A stretch of DNA of 64,000 nucleotides from Lepeophtheirus salmonis (GCF_016086655.4 NC_052137.2:5146001-5210000); one strand, 5' to 3'; counted from the first letter of the stretch, positions 43,805 through 55,005 are shown. A program made the numbers and translations. Notes: generated by a model from the sequence alone, not told the origin.

Positions 43805-45490
43805 TATTTTATTCCATACTCTAATATAATATTGCTTAATAATATTATATATTTTTATTTGCATATGATTGCCAAAATGTCTTCATAGACATAATAAGAT
43901 GGCCAATATATATATTTATATACAGCGAGGGACTAACAAGAAATTGTATATCTGTTCTTTTTGAAGTGGAATATAATTGAAATATTAACCTACAACTTTG
44001 TATACTTATCCAAAAAAATAAACTATGAAACCGTATCAAGTCAATGGAGGGAATCGAATGCGTAAAACAAAATATATAGGGTAATCTTGTGCTAGTGAGG
44101 TAAACCCGTTGCTACTTTCTATATACAGGGTGTTCTCACTTATTGTACTTTTTGGGAACAAGATAAATGTACTTAATATGAAATCTGCATGGTACGGGGA
44201 CTTTTTTAGCCCAAAAACTCGGAAAATGGGAGAAATTATATTTCTAAGTACACTTTTTAATATTTTTCCTTTGCATTTTGAAGTATTGTTAGGACGTTAA
44301 AAACATTTGATTCGTCATAAATTATTTAAAATAATTCATGACCGACCAGATGTTCGTAAAATGATTGTTAAATTTAATATTTATCGTGTATGTACTTAAT
44401 TTTTAATACGGTCATTTCAATACTGCAAAATTTTAATAATCGGAACCTAACCAATATTTTTTTAGGCAACCTTTTTAATCACATCTTTGTATAATAGGTT
44501 AACCATAAGTCTAGGGATCAAATCAAATGCTCACAAAACATTCCTCTCCCCCTCCCCCTATGAAAAATTATACGATTTATTATATAAACGAATATAAAGG
44601 TCTTATGAACAAACTCATTAATAACTATAAAAATTCTTGTTTACTTAAATATACAGTTTTTCATAATTTATTATCATGATAAAAAAAAACACGATATGAG
44701 GGGAATATATTGCCCTATATAGGGAGTCAGAATATTTCCAAATACCAGGCTATTCGAAATCAGCGGTTTTTGAAACTACGTTATGCAGGGACTTCTTGAA
44801 TATCATGTATTAATTTTTTTATAATTAGAATTAAGTATTTGGCAATACTATTAGCTTTTTAAGATCCAGATCATCCATCGGATCTTTTTTATGATCTGTG
44901 AAAGTTCGTGTACCCGAGGCTGGGTTGGGCTTCGGATCTCTCAGATAGCACAATTTTACTTATACTGTACCCTAGTACTTTGGATTCGGATCCAAGACTC
45001 GTCCTATCTACTCATATACCCCTATATAGCCACAAGGTTTGTGAATGGCCCACTACAAGAAAAATGTGTGTGTATGCTCGTAATTCTCATCTCAACTAAA
45101 ATGATTAAATACATTTGCAACCTTATTTTGAAACTTGGGATTTGTGAGCCATCGTTCAATCGCTCAAAAAATCACTCATTCGGCCTTTTTTTTGTGTGTG
45201 AAAATTACTCATTTTCTTGTCTGGTATGAAATGATTAGAGAAAAATTGGATTCTAGTAAGATTACACGACAGCTTTGGTGATATTTTTGTAGGAAATTTC
45301 CTTTAAAAAAGCCCTCTCTCGTTTTGGAGAGAAAACTGTATATATGATGCAATAAGGTTTATGATTAATTGATCGGATATGTGTGGGAGAGCCAGATTCC
45401 GATAACAGCTAATCGGAGGAATTTGGTACACAAAATTACTGTTGTTTGATTTTCCTTTAATCTTACAACAAAGGAGACATATGTTGCCCC
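43805..45490. other. Intergenic AT-rich DNA
   Basis: A lone TACAGGGTGTTCTCACTT at about 44124 resembles a mariner 5' terminus but has no recognised partner. The plus-strand frames at 44891-45229 have no motif. Confidence 0.3.
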
Positions 45491-45494
45491 AAGC

Positions 45495-45750
45495 TTAATA
45501 TTAATACAAGGTTAGACCATCATATTATCGTGCATTCTAGAATGTTTAATTTGATGTATCGTAACGACTGGTAGTAAGCCAGAGAGATTCTAACGTCATC
45601 GCCACTCTAATAGTAACAGTCAAGGAGAGCGAATATAGCTACTCTTAGTAACAATAATTCCTTATGACGTCACTATTAAAAAGTGTGGTGGAAATCAAAC
45701 ATCAGTCGGAAAAGCGTTATGGTATAACCTTGTATTTCTATTAATCTTGC
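45495..45750. mobile_element. MITE, family A, copy 3
   Basis: It has the clearest termini of the family: ACAAGGTTAGACCATCA at 45506 against TTATGGTATAACCTTGT ending at 45733, with the repeat extending outward in degenerate form. Internal landmarks are as in copies 1 and 2. Confidence 0.75.
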
Positions 45751-45899
45751 TTAGCCCAAATTTTTTCCAACCCTGATTGGATATTGTGCAATTTAACATT
45801 CATCTGTTTTGGGTTATCGTTCAAAATTTCCATGTACAGCACAAACCATTATGAATATAATTGAATGAAAAAGGGATCCTCCCCTTTGAAAATTACTAG

Positions 45900-46106
45900 C
45901 AAGTTCTTGAAGATCCAGCCCTTCGAAAACATTTTTCATTTTACCAGAGACTAATACAAATCAAAGAACAGACGGAATACCTGAAGAAATATATTAATCT
46001 TGTTTTGAGGTATCCCTGTTTGTCAGCTGATGTGAAAAGAATAAGAAGAATGCATGTATTTGAAGAAAAGAAAAGAGAAGAGTCATCCCTGAGCGTAGGA
46101 TATTAA
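45900..46106 (+). CDS. Unrecognised terminal-exon-like frame, 68 residues
   Basis: It could begin after an acceptor (CTCCCCTTTGAAAATTACTAG, ending 45899) with QVLEDPALRKHFSFYQRLIQ, continues IKEQTEYLKKYINLVLRYPC, and ends VFEEKKREESSLSVGY before TAA (46104-46106). The residues form a charged amphipathic helix, very unlike AT-driven noise, and the reverse strand shows no transposase. No upstream exon was found before 45490, so it may be the last exon of a gene with a long intron, or an exon fossil. I do not recognise the family. Confidence 0.35.
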   Translation, partial: QVLEDPALRKHFSFYQRLIQIKEQTEYLKKYINLVLRYPCLSADVKRIRRMHVFEEKKREESSLSVGY

Positions 46107-46109
46107 TTA

Positions 46110-47095
46110 CTATGTTTATATTAATGTGGATTTGTTTAATTATTAGTTAAATATTTATTGTACTTATGTAAATTGTAAGTATGATATATTTAATTAATTA
46201 ATGATGTAAATGTAATTTATATTTTATATTTTTATATTAGCAATAATCATCTTGAAATATACATATTCAAGAGGATTTTTAATCCATTCACATTTATGAT
46301 TCTCTGAAGCCAAAAAAAGAGGAAAAAGTTTGAAGAAATATAACTTCTTTCATCACAGATATCCTGATCTTACCTTTATGCAAAAGGTTGGACGTATAAT
46401 CAGTGGTGGCGATGAAGAGATACTGAAGATCTCTTACACTTCAAATTTATTACAACTACTAACATAATCGTTGAACGGTCTTTAGGTATGTTTAAAACAA
46501 CCAATACTGATCGACTATCAAAATGAATGTAACAAAATCTTTCTAAAATCTTGATTTGTCGATATTTTAATAATGCAAAATTATCAACTAATTAGGGTAA
46601 ATATAAAACATCACTAATTACTTTCAATTATCTTCATGATACAATATTTTCTATAAATACAAATTGCCAAATTTTGATGTTTTTGGTCCTCATTTTTCTA
46701 AATTTTAGAGTTTTGTTTGTTTTTGCTTATTTTGGCTGCAAAAAAAAACTAAAAATCAGAAGTCTTGGGTATAATCAATTTTGGTAAAAGACTTCTGTAT
46801 TTAATGATAATTTCTTTTTTTAATTACCTTTTTAATAATAAATTCGTTTTTAGTATGTATGTTATAATATAAAAAGCATTTTATTACGTATATTTTTCAT
46901 TTTAATTAGTAATTCCACATTAATGTATTTGGAGCAAGGCTTTTCAATGGATTTAAGTTTTTTTTACCCTTATTAAAAATATTCAAAAAAAACCTCAAGT
47001 CCACTTCATATTATTAAGAGTAAATTTGGTACGACGAAATAAATGAAGGTAAATGAAGAAACGGAGAATATCCCTAGTATATATTTTTGAAATTT
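46110..47095. other. Intergenic AT-rich DNA
   Basis: No coding or repeat feature was recognised. Confidence 0.35.
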
Positions 47096-47099
47096 ATTT

Positions 47100-47720
47100 A
47101 CCAAGTGGTCCATTAAAATCTGAACACTTTGAATTTTAAAATTCAACAAGATGTAACTTATTAATGAACAATAGAATTGCAACAAAATTAATACTATAAG
47201 TAGATGTGCGTCTGAGCTCTCTTAATCATTAATGTAACCACTCTTAATGGTAATGATGGCTTTCAGGGGATGGAAGGCCTGGCACCACCTGTGGATTTCG
47301 TCCTCTGTCATGTCGTCCCAGTGCTGAATGAAAGTAACCTTGATGACCTCGGTGATTGGATGAAAAACAATGCAGGCCTTCCCCTCGACATGCACTCCAA
47401 AGGTATAGTCGAGAGGGTTGGCAACAGGGTTGTAGGGGAAGGGGCAAAAGTGTAAATAACAAAATTCAAAAGATTTGTTTCTTTCATTGTTGGTGTCAAA
47501 AGTTTGCTTTCCGCTCTTACAAGGCTCTTTCCAACCAACTTTGTTGTCTGAAACCCTCAGATCTCTTGCATGAGCCCTCATTTTCTTGAGGAGATGGTTC
47601 TGGGCTGTTTTCTTTAACTCATCCTGGTCAAGTTTTGCCTTTTTGACAGAGCCTTCTTTCTCTCTAACGCTTCGGACTTACTGAAGGCGTAGAAGATGGT
47701 TCTAGAGACGCGAATGAAAA
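47100..47720 (-). mobile_element. Mariner-like relic, N-terminal linker fused to C-terminus
   Basis: The outer end (GGTCCATTAAAATCTGAACA at 47107) matches 12070. The minus frame reads CPFPYNPVANPLDYTFGVHV, then TEVIKVTFIQHWDDMTEDEI and HRWCQAFHPLKAIITI, ending GYIND. Upstream residues (WKEPCKSGKQTFDTNNERN) match 49860-49920 read in its own sense, so both copies share the same internal deletion between linker and D3. Confidence 0.7.
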
Positions 47721-47724
47721 TTTA

Positions 47725-48360
47725 TCAATCACATTCAAGTGTCATTTTCTCGACATGTACCTTTTCAAGAAAGCTCAGGTTTGTTTTGTTTTCTTACTAA
47801 TTGTTTATGCATTGAATGAATATGAATCAATTTTAATCTCTCAACCTTAACTAAATATTGAGTTAGTAAGTGTTCAGATGGATCATCCGGCCATTCGTCG
47901 AAGAATACAATTTGGTGACGGATTATTTTAGCTCGCTTTTGTGCTGAGGAACCACCTACATGATTTTTCATACTATCTAAAATTTAATGCACTTATACCT
48001 GTAATCTCATACCTGCAAAAATTTTAATATATACTATATATATGTTGTTGTTTTTTTTAAATATGTACAACCTAATTATGAATGGAATATATAGTGTGTT
48101 TTTTCTTTCTTTTGAGTGTATTAATAAATCTTGCTGAATATTGTATCAAAAGAATTATTTTGTGTATGTGTGTATATATATACCTTTTGTATAAATCTAA
48201 GTATATCATAAAAATAAGTGCATTTTGTTAATATAAAATAATAATAAAAAAAAAAACACTCAGAAATAGACTTGAAGATGAGCTTAGTCAAATGAGGAAA
48301 GAATACATTTACATAGATATTATATACTATATACATGATTGATCTTATATAGTGGTACAC
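47725..48360. other. AT-rich intergenic DNA
   Basis: Short TA and TG microsatellite runs lie near 48165-48182. No feature otherwise. Confidence 0.3.
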
Positions 48361-48369
48361 ATTCTATTA

Positions 48370-48830
48370 TTTTCAACTTTTTGTATGTCGTGATAGTCAA
48401 ACTTGATCCACTCCTTCTTGATGGAGGCCTCTAGAGACTCGACACTCCTTTGAGGAGTAGCACACATCTTACAAACATGCCTAGATAGAGTAGACAAAAG
48501 GGTACGTGTCTGGAAAGAAGGGCGGCCACATTTAGAGGTCCCAAAAGTCCAAAAAGTTGTATATCATGACACCCTGGGTCTGGACGGAGCGATGACACCT
48601 ACCTCTGTCTTGATTGAAATCAGAGTTGTCCTAGAACTTTTCTCTACCCTAAGGTAGCACTTTCATATCCAAAAGTTCGTTGTAAGCAGTTGTATTGAGC
48701 CGCTTCTTCCTTTCAATAAATAGGGGAGGCAGACTTCGCCTTTTCTGCCCACAACGCTCAAGGTTCCAGCTGGATTTTTGTTCTGTAGACATGTGTCACT
48801 GAAGCTACTCCCGAGCTCTTTGTATATTGT
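48370..48830 (-). mobile_element. Mariner-like transposase relic, catalytic half
   Basis: Minus-strand pieces read RLNTTAYNELLDMKVLPYGR, then FLDFWDL, then MWPPFFPDTYPFVYSI (a corrupted WPPSSPDxxPLDYSIW), then SSKECRVSRGLHQEGVDQV-like residues. Frameshifts and substitutions have removed the catalytic residues. Confidence 0.55.
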
Positions 48831-49029
48831 CTATGGGGAACATGCCGGGTGAGAAAAACTTCCAAATTTCACCCCTTTGTTGCTCTATTTTACTCGTTCT
48901 CGTTTGCTTTGGTTTTAATTGAGTTTAAACTTTACATTAGGAATCCTTAGTCCCAAAATCTATTTTTCAATAAAAATAAGTGTACTACTAGATAAGATCA
49001 ATTCCATACTTCAATTTTTTTTATCATTA

Positions 49030-49700
49030 CTTATAAAGAGGTTTGTCTATACAATTTCCAATTCAAAATGAAAATAATGCAATTGAAAATGGAACAGTTC
49101 AGCTTGAAATGGAATAGTTCAATTCAAAATGCCAATAGTCTATTTCCAAATGGAAATTGTTTAGTTGGAAATGAAATAGTCCAATTCAAAATGGAAGATT
49201 CCAGTTCAAAAAGAGTTCAATCAAAATCAAAAGAAGAACAGTCAATTTTAAAATGAGAATAGAAGATAAATTCAAAATAAAAATGTATTAATTCAAGAAA
49301 ATTGTATAAGAGAATTGTAGCTGCAATACAAAAATTTACTATGAAGTATCGTTAATAAGCTAATGAACTAAAATCAGAACTATTTTAAATTTTGAGATTA
49401 TAACATTTTAAAAATATACACAAACCATATGTAATTGATTACACAATAGACTATATATTTATGCTTATATAGTTAACAAATTTATGACCTTACTCTAGGG
49501 TTATTTAGAAATATGTAGTTTCTAAAAAAAGTGATTTCATTTTTTATAGGTTAAAAATTTTCGACCTACACCCAAAACACATGATATACAATAATTGGAC
49601 TTGTCTCAATTTGAATATGACCATTTTTTTATTTAATTGTAATATTACATTTTAAATTGGACAACTTTGAATTTTGAATTTGATTACTCTCATTTTGAAA
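49030..49700. repeat. Tandem ~21-bp repeats with an inverted partner
   Basis: About ten units of AATAGTTCAATTCAAAATGG type fill 49050-49260. A short cluster in the opposite orientation (TTTGAATTTTGAATTTGATT, then CATTTTGAAATGG) lies at 49660-49700. The arrangement resembles foldback element arms, but no target duplication was found. Confidence 0.5.
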
Positions 49701-49719
49701 TGGAAATGGTAAGATGTTG

Positions 49720-50285
49720 TTTTAGTTCTAAATTCATCCGGTCAGTTTATTCGAAGACCGTTTTCAAGAATCGGTTCTTAAGTATAACTAAAAAATATGT
49801 ATTCATGGAAGATATCTTGGAGTTTCAGTCCCGCCTGTTCAGAGAGCTATCTAAAAAGTCGGTGGAAAGAGCCTTGTGAGGTTGGAGAGTCCATTTTTGA
49901 CACCAGGTATGAAAGAAACCCATCTCCTCCGTCGCAAGACTCTTTTCAATCAGTTTTACATGAGCCTTTTGAGTTCTTTTGAACTCTTTTTTGACACTTT
50001 TGCCCCCATAAAGCCCTGATTCCAACCCTCCTGATTACACAATTGATGTGTACATCGAGGAGAAGGCCTTATTTGTCCGTCATCAAAACACTGAGGCACT
50101 CAATGCCACTGTCAGCCAGCACTGGGACGCTATGACAGAAGACTACATCCGCAGTGGGTCCCTGGTCTACCTCATGGAACGCCTTATTGCCCCTAACGGT
50201 AGCTTCATTAATGATTAAAAGAGCACGGACACAAAATTATATGTATCTTGTTGACGTTTAAAATTCAAAGTGTTCATACTTTAAC
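49720..50285 (+). mobile_element. Mariner-like relic sharing the 47100 deletion
   Basis: Plus-strand frames read EFQSRLFRELSKKSVERAL, then DYTIDVYIEEKALFVRHQNT and EALNATVSQHWDAMTEDYIR, ending GSFIND-stop. The element end TCAAAGTGTTCATACTTTAA at about 50267 adjoins another relic. Confidence 0.65.
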
Positions 50286-50289
50286 AAAC

Positions 50290-50560
50290 ATCTGGGTATT
50301 TGATGATGAAACTGGGGTCAAGTGGATTTTAGTGGAAGGAGTTTTGACACCATCAATCCCAAACCTGAATTCATCTGATTTCAATATATGGAAGCATGCA
50401 GAGGCTAGAGCACTTATCATCGCAATATCAACAGCCTAAGGACCTCCATTGCAAAGGAAAGTAACAACATATCAGTAGAGTATATCTGAAAAGGGTGCAA
50501 GTCCTTTCAAGGCATAGATTGGAGACTTGTATTGCTGCTAAAGTAGGAGTTTTTTGATAA
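50290..50560 (+). mobile_element. Mariner-like relic, C-terminal part
   Basis: It reads TPSIPNLNSSDFNIWKHAEA followed by RAL, then in a shifted frame NSLRTSIAKESNNISVEYI and KSFQGIDWRLV. This corresponds to the third-Asp motif and tail. It is a second insertion immediately beside the previous relic. Confidence 0.55.
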
Positions 50561-50829
50561 ATAATTGTAGATATTAAACAGATAAATAGTAGAATTAAAG
50601 CGCATTATTATTTGCGTGTAGTCCTAATAAATAACTATGTAAAGTGATCCTATTAAATGATTAAAATAAAACATCAAATGCATCATCATTTTTTTACAAT
50701 ATAAATGAATCTATTGTTATCTATTGTCCATTTATTTGCTCCTTTATCCTTACATAAAAGCAATTAATTCCTCTGCTTTCCTATCTTGAAAGGTTTTTGT
50801 TAGATTATAATGTGTAAGAACCTTGCAAA

Positions 50830-51009
50830 GGGGATAACATCATCCTTCTACGTTTAGTTGTTGTTGATACATTTTTTAACCACCATTGAGTGGAACTTCA
50901 TCACAACACGGAGCCCGTTTCGAGGAGGATTCTGTGACCAATTCATTTCTTTGTTAAAAAGCCTCTTATGGTTATCCTTGGTAAAGCACTTTTAACATAT
51001 GATGAGATG
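50830..51009 (+). mobile_element. BEL/Pao-like integrase fragment, left half
   Basis: The plus frame reads IEWNFITTRSPFRGGFCDQF followed by ISLLK, then after a one-base shift KKPLMVILGKALLTYDEM. This matches the C-terminal part of LTR-retrotransposon integrases (WxFIPPRAPxxGGFWERLVxxxK, LTYEEM). The frame is broken at 51010 by an inserted element and resumes at 51795. Confidence 0.6.
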
Positions 51010-51794
51010 CGTGAACGAAAAACTGCCCGGGAGAAAATTGCACGCGGAAGATTGGCATGGAGGAAAATTGTCAGTGAGGAAAATTGACCGTATTTTGTTA
51101 TTTTTTTTTAAATTGATTGTATTATTTTATGTAGGAATTTATAAAATATACATATTTGTTTGAACAAAATTATAATTACTAAAATTTTATTTTATTTACC
51201 ATTTACTTACATGATTAAAAGAAAAAATAATTTCTGACATAATTATTTTTATACAAATAATGTTATTTTCATGTAATGTAATATATGAGGGGTTCCTTTG
51301 ATGTATTGTGTCTGGTTTTTAAGTACCCAGGGGCACTCCGCGTAAAATGAGGGCTTGGAACTATTATTTTTGTTATTCAAGGGGTTCCTCAGATGTATTG
51401 AATGAATTGGTGGTGGTTTCTAGCAATTGCATACTACCCCCGGACTAATTCGAAGGCGGAGGGTATTCAACCATATTTCAAGGGCCCAAAGCTATTTATT
51501 CCTCCCCCCTAATTACCAATCGACTCAATCCATTTCTTAGAAGATTAGATTGAATTTAAAAAAATGCAAGGAAATTGTATTGCAATAATATTACTCTCAA
51601 TTGAAGGTTCTCCCTGGGGAGATGGAACAAAGAAATTGGTTTAGATATTTGTTATAAATAATTTCAAGGGAATTTTTAATATGTTATTATTCATAATTAA
51701 GTTTCAACAAAATACAGGCAATTTTCCTCCATAGCAATTTTCTCTAGGGCAATCTTCCTTGGGCAATTTTCCCCAGTGCAGTTTTCTTAGTATC
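51010..51794. mobile_element. Foldback-like element with 9-bp target duplication
   Basis: A 785-bp element is flanked by direct repeats GATGAGATG at 51001-51009 and 51795-51803. Its arms (about 51017-51110 and 51700-51790) are inverted and are each made of about five tandem ~16-bp units (GGAAAATTG..CCGTGA-type, opposite strand GGGCAATTTTCCT). The middle has no coding capacity and contains GGGGTTCCT units also seen at 38985-39260. Terminal motif: AGAAAACTGC / GCAGTTTTCT. The 9-bp duplication and arm structure fit foldback/MULE-type elements. Confidence 0.8.
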
Positions 51795-51960
51795 GATGAG
51801 ATGTATACTGTATTGACGGACATTGAGTGGTTGATCATTCAGCGACCACTTCTTTTTTGAAATCTAATTTTCGTGGTTAGTAGCCTATCACCTCCATCTC
51901 ATCTATGTCTCAGTATTCGACTCGGAACACTTCTTGAATTTTATTATAAGTACGGGGGCC
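51795..51960 (+). mobile_element. BEL/Pao-like integrase fragment, right half
   Basis: Directly after the duplicated target, the plus frame reads TVLTDIEWLIIQRPL and then decays, the expected continuation (ETVLTExEAxxNxRPLT) of the fragment ending at 51009. Confidence 0.6.
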
Positions 51961-52305
51961 GGATATTTTTTCCTTAAACTATTTTGCCTTAAAAAAATGT
52001 AAGTTATAAGTCGTGATTGTTTATTTTGGGTTAAAGTTGAGCTTTTGAATGAAAATATGTAATGTTAATTATTATCAAACCCATTTAATGTTTGGTTTCT
52101 GTTATAATAATGATGAAATTACAATACTTTTATACTCTCGAATCGATATCGGAACAGAAACGAAATTGGTAAAAAGACTAATATAATAAGTAAATTAAAA
52201 ATAAACAAACATGCCAACGATTCGTACGGAATTGATGGATTGACGAACAAGCATAATATTAGGGAAGAACACAATTCAAAATTTTTTAAAGTTGACATCC
52301 TAGGG
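51956..52305 (+). mobile_element. Second foldback-like family, truncated copy
   Basis: It begins GGGGGCCGGATATTTTTTCC, then TTAAACTATTTTGCCTTAAA, and is collinear with 55011-55400, including ATGGATTGACGAACAAGCAT. The right arm is missing. Confidence 0.55.
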
Positions 52306-52439
52306 TTAGATTATAAGTTTGCTTATTTCTTATAATGTTGTATGATACCTCAGAGTTAGTGAAAATTATGAACATTAATGTTCTTGCCTTGTTGTAGCAA
52401 ATAGCTCTCCAATCAATTTGACTCATTCCAGCTCCATGA

Positions 52440-53060
52440 TAAGAGTTATCCAAAGGTTGTGAAATACTTTTTCATTTACCGTTAATCTATGTAATACATT
52501 AAATGCGTATGTCTGTGGTTGTTTGTGTTTATCCGGGAATCAAACCTAAGCCAATAAATGGTTATTCCTGACATTTTCCATGTAGGTTGAAATACAGTAT
52601 GCAAGGTTGTGAAATACTTTTTCATTTACCGGGAATCTACGTAATATATTAAATGCGTATGTATGTATGAATCAAACCCAAACCAATAAATGGACATTTC
52701 CCATGTGTCGTAAGGCTCAAGTGATGGTTTGGTAGTAATTTCTTTGCCCTTCAAGGGCATGGCGCCTTAAAATAGCATTTTTCTAAGAACGATTTTTATA
52801 CAAACAAATGGCTATTTCATATAATGAAAGAAAAAATGAAGACTGTAAAATTTTAAGAATGATTCTCGCTTCATATATGTATGCATCTTTGCACACTTTG
52901 TTTTAAAGGAAATTATAAGATTAAGTGTAGAAAAAAAAAAAAGAAGAAGATGGAATAAGATTTTTGATAATAGTATGAAAGATGAGCAAACGATAGTGTT
53001 CAAGCTTAATTTTAATTTCTTAATGTCTCGGGCAACGCCGGCAAAGCTACTCTACCCTTT
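52440..53060 (+). mobile_element. Possible Helentron/Helitron-type non-autonomous element
   Basis: Two direct copies of a ~105-150-bp unit (GGTTGTGAAATACTTTTTCA, ATTAAATGCGTATGT, CCAATAAATGG) occupy 52455-52700. Near 53032 lies CGGGCAACGCCGGCAAAGCT followed by ACTC, which resembles the CGGGCAACGCCGGG...CTAGT tails of Helentron-associated elements. No Rep/helicase sequence is present. Confidence 0.35.
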
Positions 53061-53109
53061 ATAAAAAAGGGTCAAAGATTCATACCAACGCCAACATGGA
53101 ACAATAATA

Positions 53110-53420
53110 ATTCTTAAAATTTTACAGTTTTTATTTTTGTTTCTAAAAAGCAGAAGAATTCTCGAGATTTACAAGAGTAAGTCCATTTGAGTAGAATTGA
53201 GGATCGACATTGTAATAAGTCCTGCCTATATCTTTATTCAATATGCTGTAATTTGTGTTTATTTATCTGATCTGGTAGTTGTTCCTCGCAGTTAGTCGAA
53301 TTAAACGCATGATAGCTAAGCTGATTTTCTGCCAAATATTCCTCAAATTTTCGGGATGCCCCTATTAATTTTTGGCTTTTTAACATAGGGGGATTTCATG
53401 GTACATCTGGACGACCTTTA
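53110..53420 (+). repeat. LTR-like dispersed repeat, second half
   Basis: GTAGAATTGAGGATCGACAT, then a GTCCTGCCTATATCTTTATT block and AATATTCCTCAAATTTTCGG match 35300-35460 and 42195-42400. Confidence 0.45.
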
Positions 53421-53499
53421 ACTACATCCTGAAGAATAAGGAAAGCATTAACTTCGATTATTTCAATTTTAAAGTGAGAGGATACTCTCACTTACTTTT

Positions 53500-54090
53500 A
53501 AGTGAATTGTACAACTTTTAATTGATTGCAAGTATATACGATGAAGGAGACCCGGAGGAACACCATAAATGAATTAGCTTGCAGGCTACACATCCCAACG
53601 TAGATCAAGAAGATGCAAAATATCCAAAGAGCACAATCTACGACGTCTACAACCGTTGGATGGAAGTGGGGGCATATAAGAAATAAGCCTACAAGTTCCA
53701 TTATGATTAAAAACGGACTTTTAGATTCCTCGTAGGGCTGAAACGATCCGTAAAGGCATCTCTTGGGACTCCAATTAACGTTCTTACCAAAAATTACTCA
53801 CAACAGTCTCCAGTGCCATAGACCCTGACCTGAGGATGAAGTTATACCGCCTTCACAAAAGATGTACCCTTACAAACAAAATGAAGGCCACCCATGCAGC
53901 CGACGAAAAAAAATTGCTGAACGATTTGTAGTCTCATGTCAACCGAATCATCTATTATTCAGATGAGAAACGAAGGACTGTCGACAGTTCCCACAACATC
54001 CAGAAAGACAAATGGTTTGCCGCAGAGAAAGCTAATGTCCACCACCACGTCTTTAAAACCAAGTTTCCGGCCATTACATAAATTTATTTT
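53500..54090 (+). mobile_element. Mariner-like relic, N-terminal half
   Basis: Pieces in shifting frames read MKETRRNTINELACRLHIPT-like HTH residues, then RIIYYSDEKRRTVDSSHN (first catalytic Asp), then KDKWFAAEKANVHHHVFKTK followed by FPA. It stops before D2. Several stops lie between the pieces. Confidence 0.55.
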
Positions 54091-54169
54091 GTATTTCCGA
54101 AATATATCTGGTTCCAATTACCCAATTTGGACAAAGTGCACCAATTTAAAATTCTAGAATTACACTCAG

Positions 54170-55005
54170 CCAATTAACATCAATTTAAAGTCACAAGTAT
54201 AATTATTTGTGTTCCTAGCCCTGCACCCAGCACGGAGGCACATAATAATGGGCGTAAGATGTTCGTGTTCGGAAGACATCTCAAGGATTTAGTACTTTTT
54301 CTTATACAGTTTTGTCAGTTGAGTCTATTGCGCAGACTTTCATAAACATAGGTCTCAGCGTTGCCAGGATAATTAGGTATAAACTTGTTCTGAATTTTAA
54401 ATCCCAACCCTGTTTATCGATAAAAATAAAGAAAAATGTCCATCTTCGTTTACAGATATTTAATTATTTTTACAGATTGAAAATATCTATAATATCCAAT
54501 CAGACACATCTGTTCAAGTTCCCCCTCCGAAAGCAGAATGCTTCATATATTTCTGTAATAATTTAATAAGATAAAATAAACTTAGTTACGTCTTTTGTGC
54601 CATAATGTAACTAGATTGAAATTCTTCATTCAAATATATACTTATGAATACATCCATATTAATTATTTATGCTCTAACTTGAAAGAAAAAAAATATAAAG
54701 TTATCATTCAACTCCAGCATTTATAAGCCTATTTGAAAATTAAATAACAAATATTTATATTGGCAAGTATACAAAACAGTTTGAATGTTCCTACTAATAA
54801 ATAATCAAACATCAAAAGAAAGCTATAAAATATTACAAATATATTTTGGGTCTATACATAATTATGATACATTTTATCAAAAAAAAAAAAAAAAAAAAAA
54901 AAGAATATGCACGCACAAAGGACCTAATGGTTACTCCGTTGATTTGACCCTTGCTCACGATTTATTTGCCCATTCAGACCGAAAGTTTGAAATGTTTTCT
55001 GAATT
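54170..55005. other. AT-rich intergenic DNA
   Basis: It contains a long A run (about 54880-54903). Frames at 54312-54566 have no motif. Confidence 0.35.

Noticed and set aside
49050..49260. CRISPR-like array of ~21-bp repeats
   Set aside because: Units are contiguous and degenerate without unique spacers, and the genome is eukaryotic; it is a minisatellite or foldback arm.
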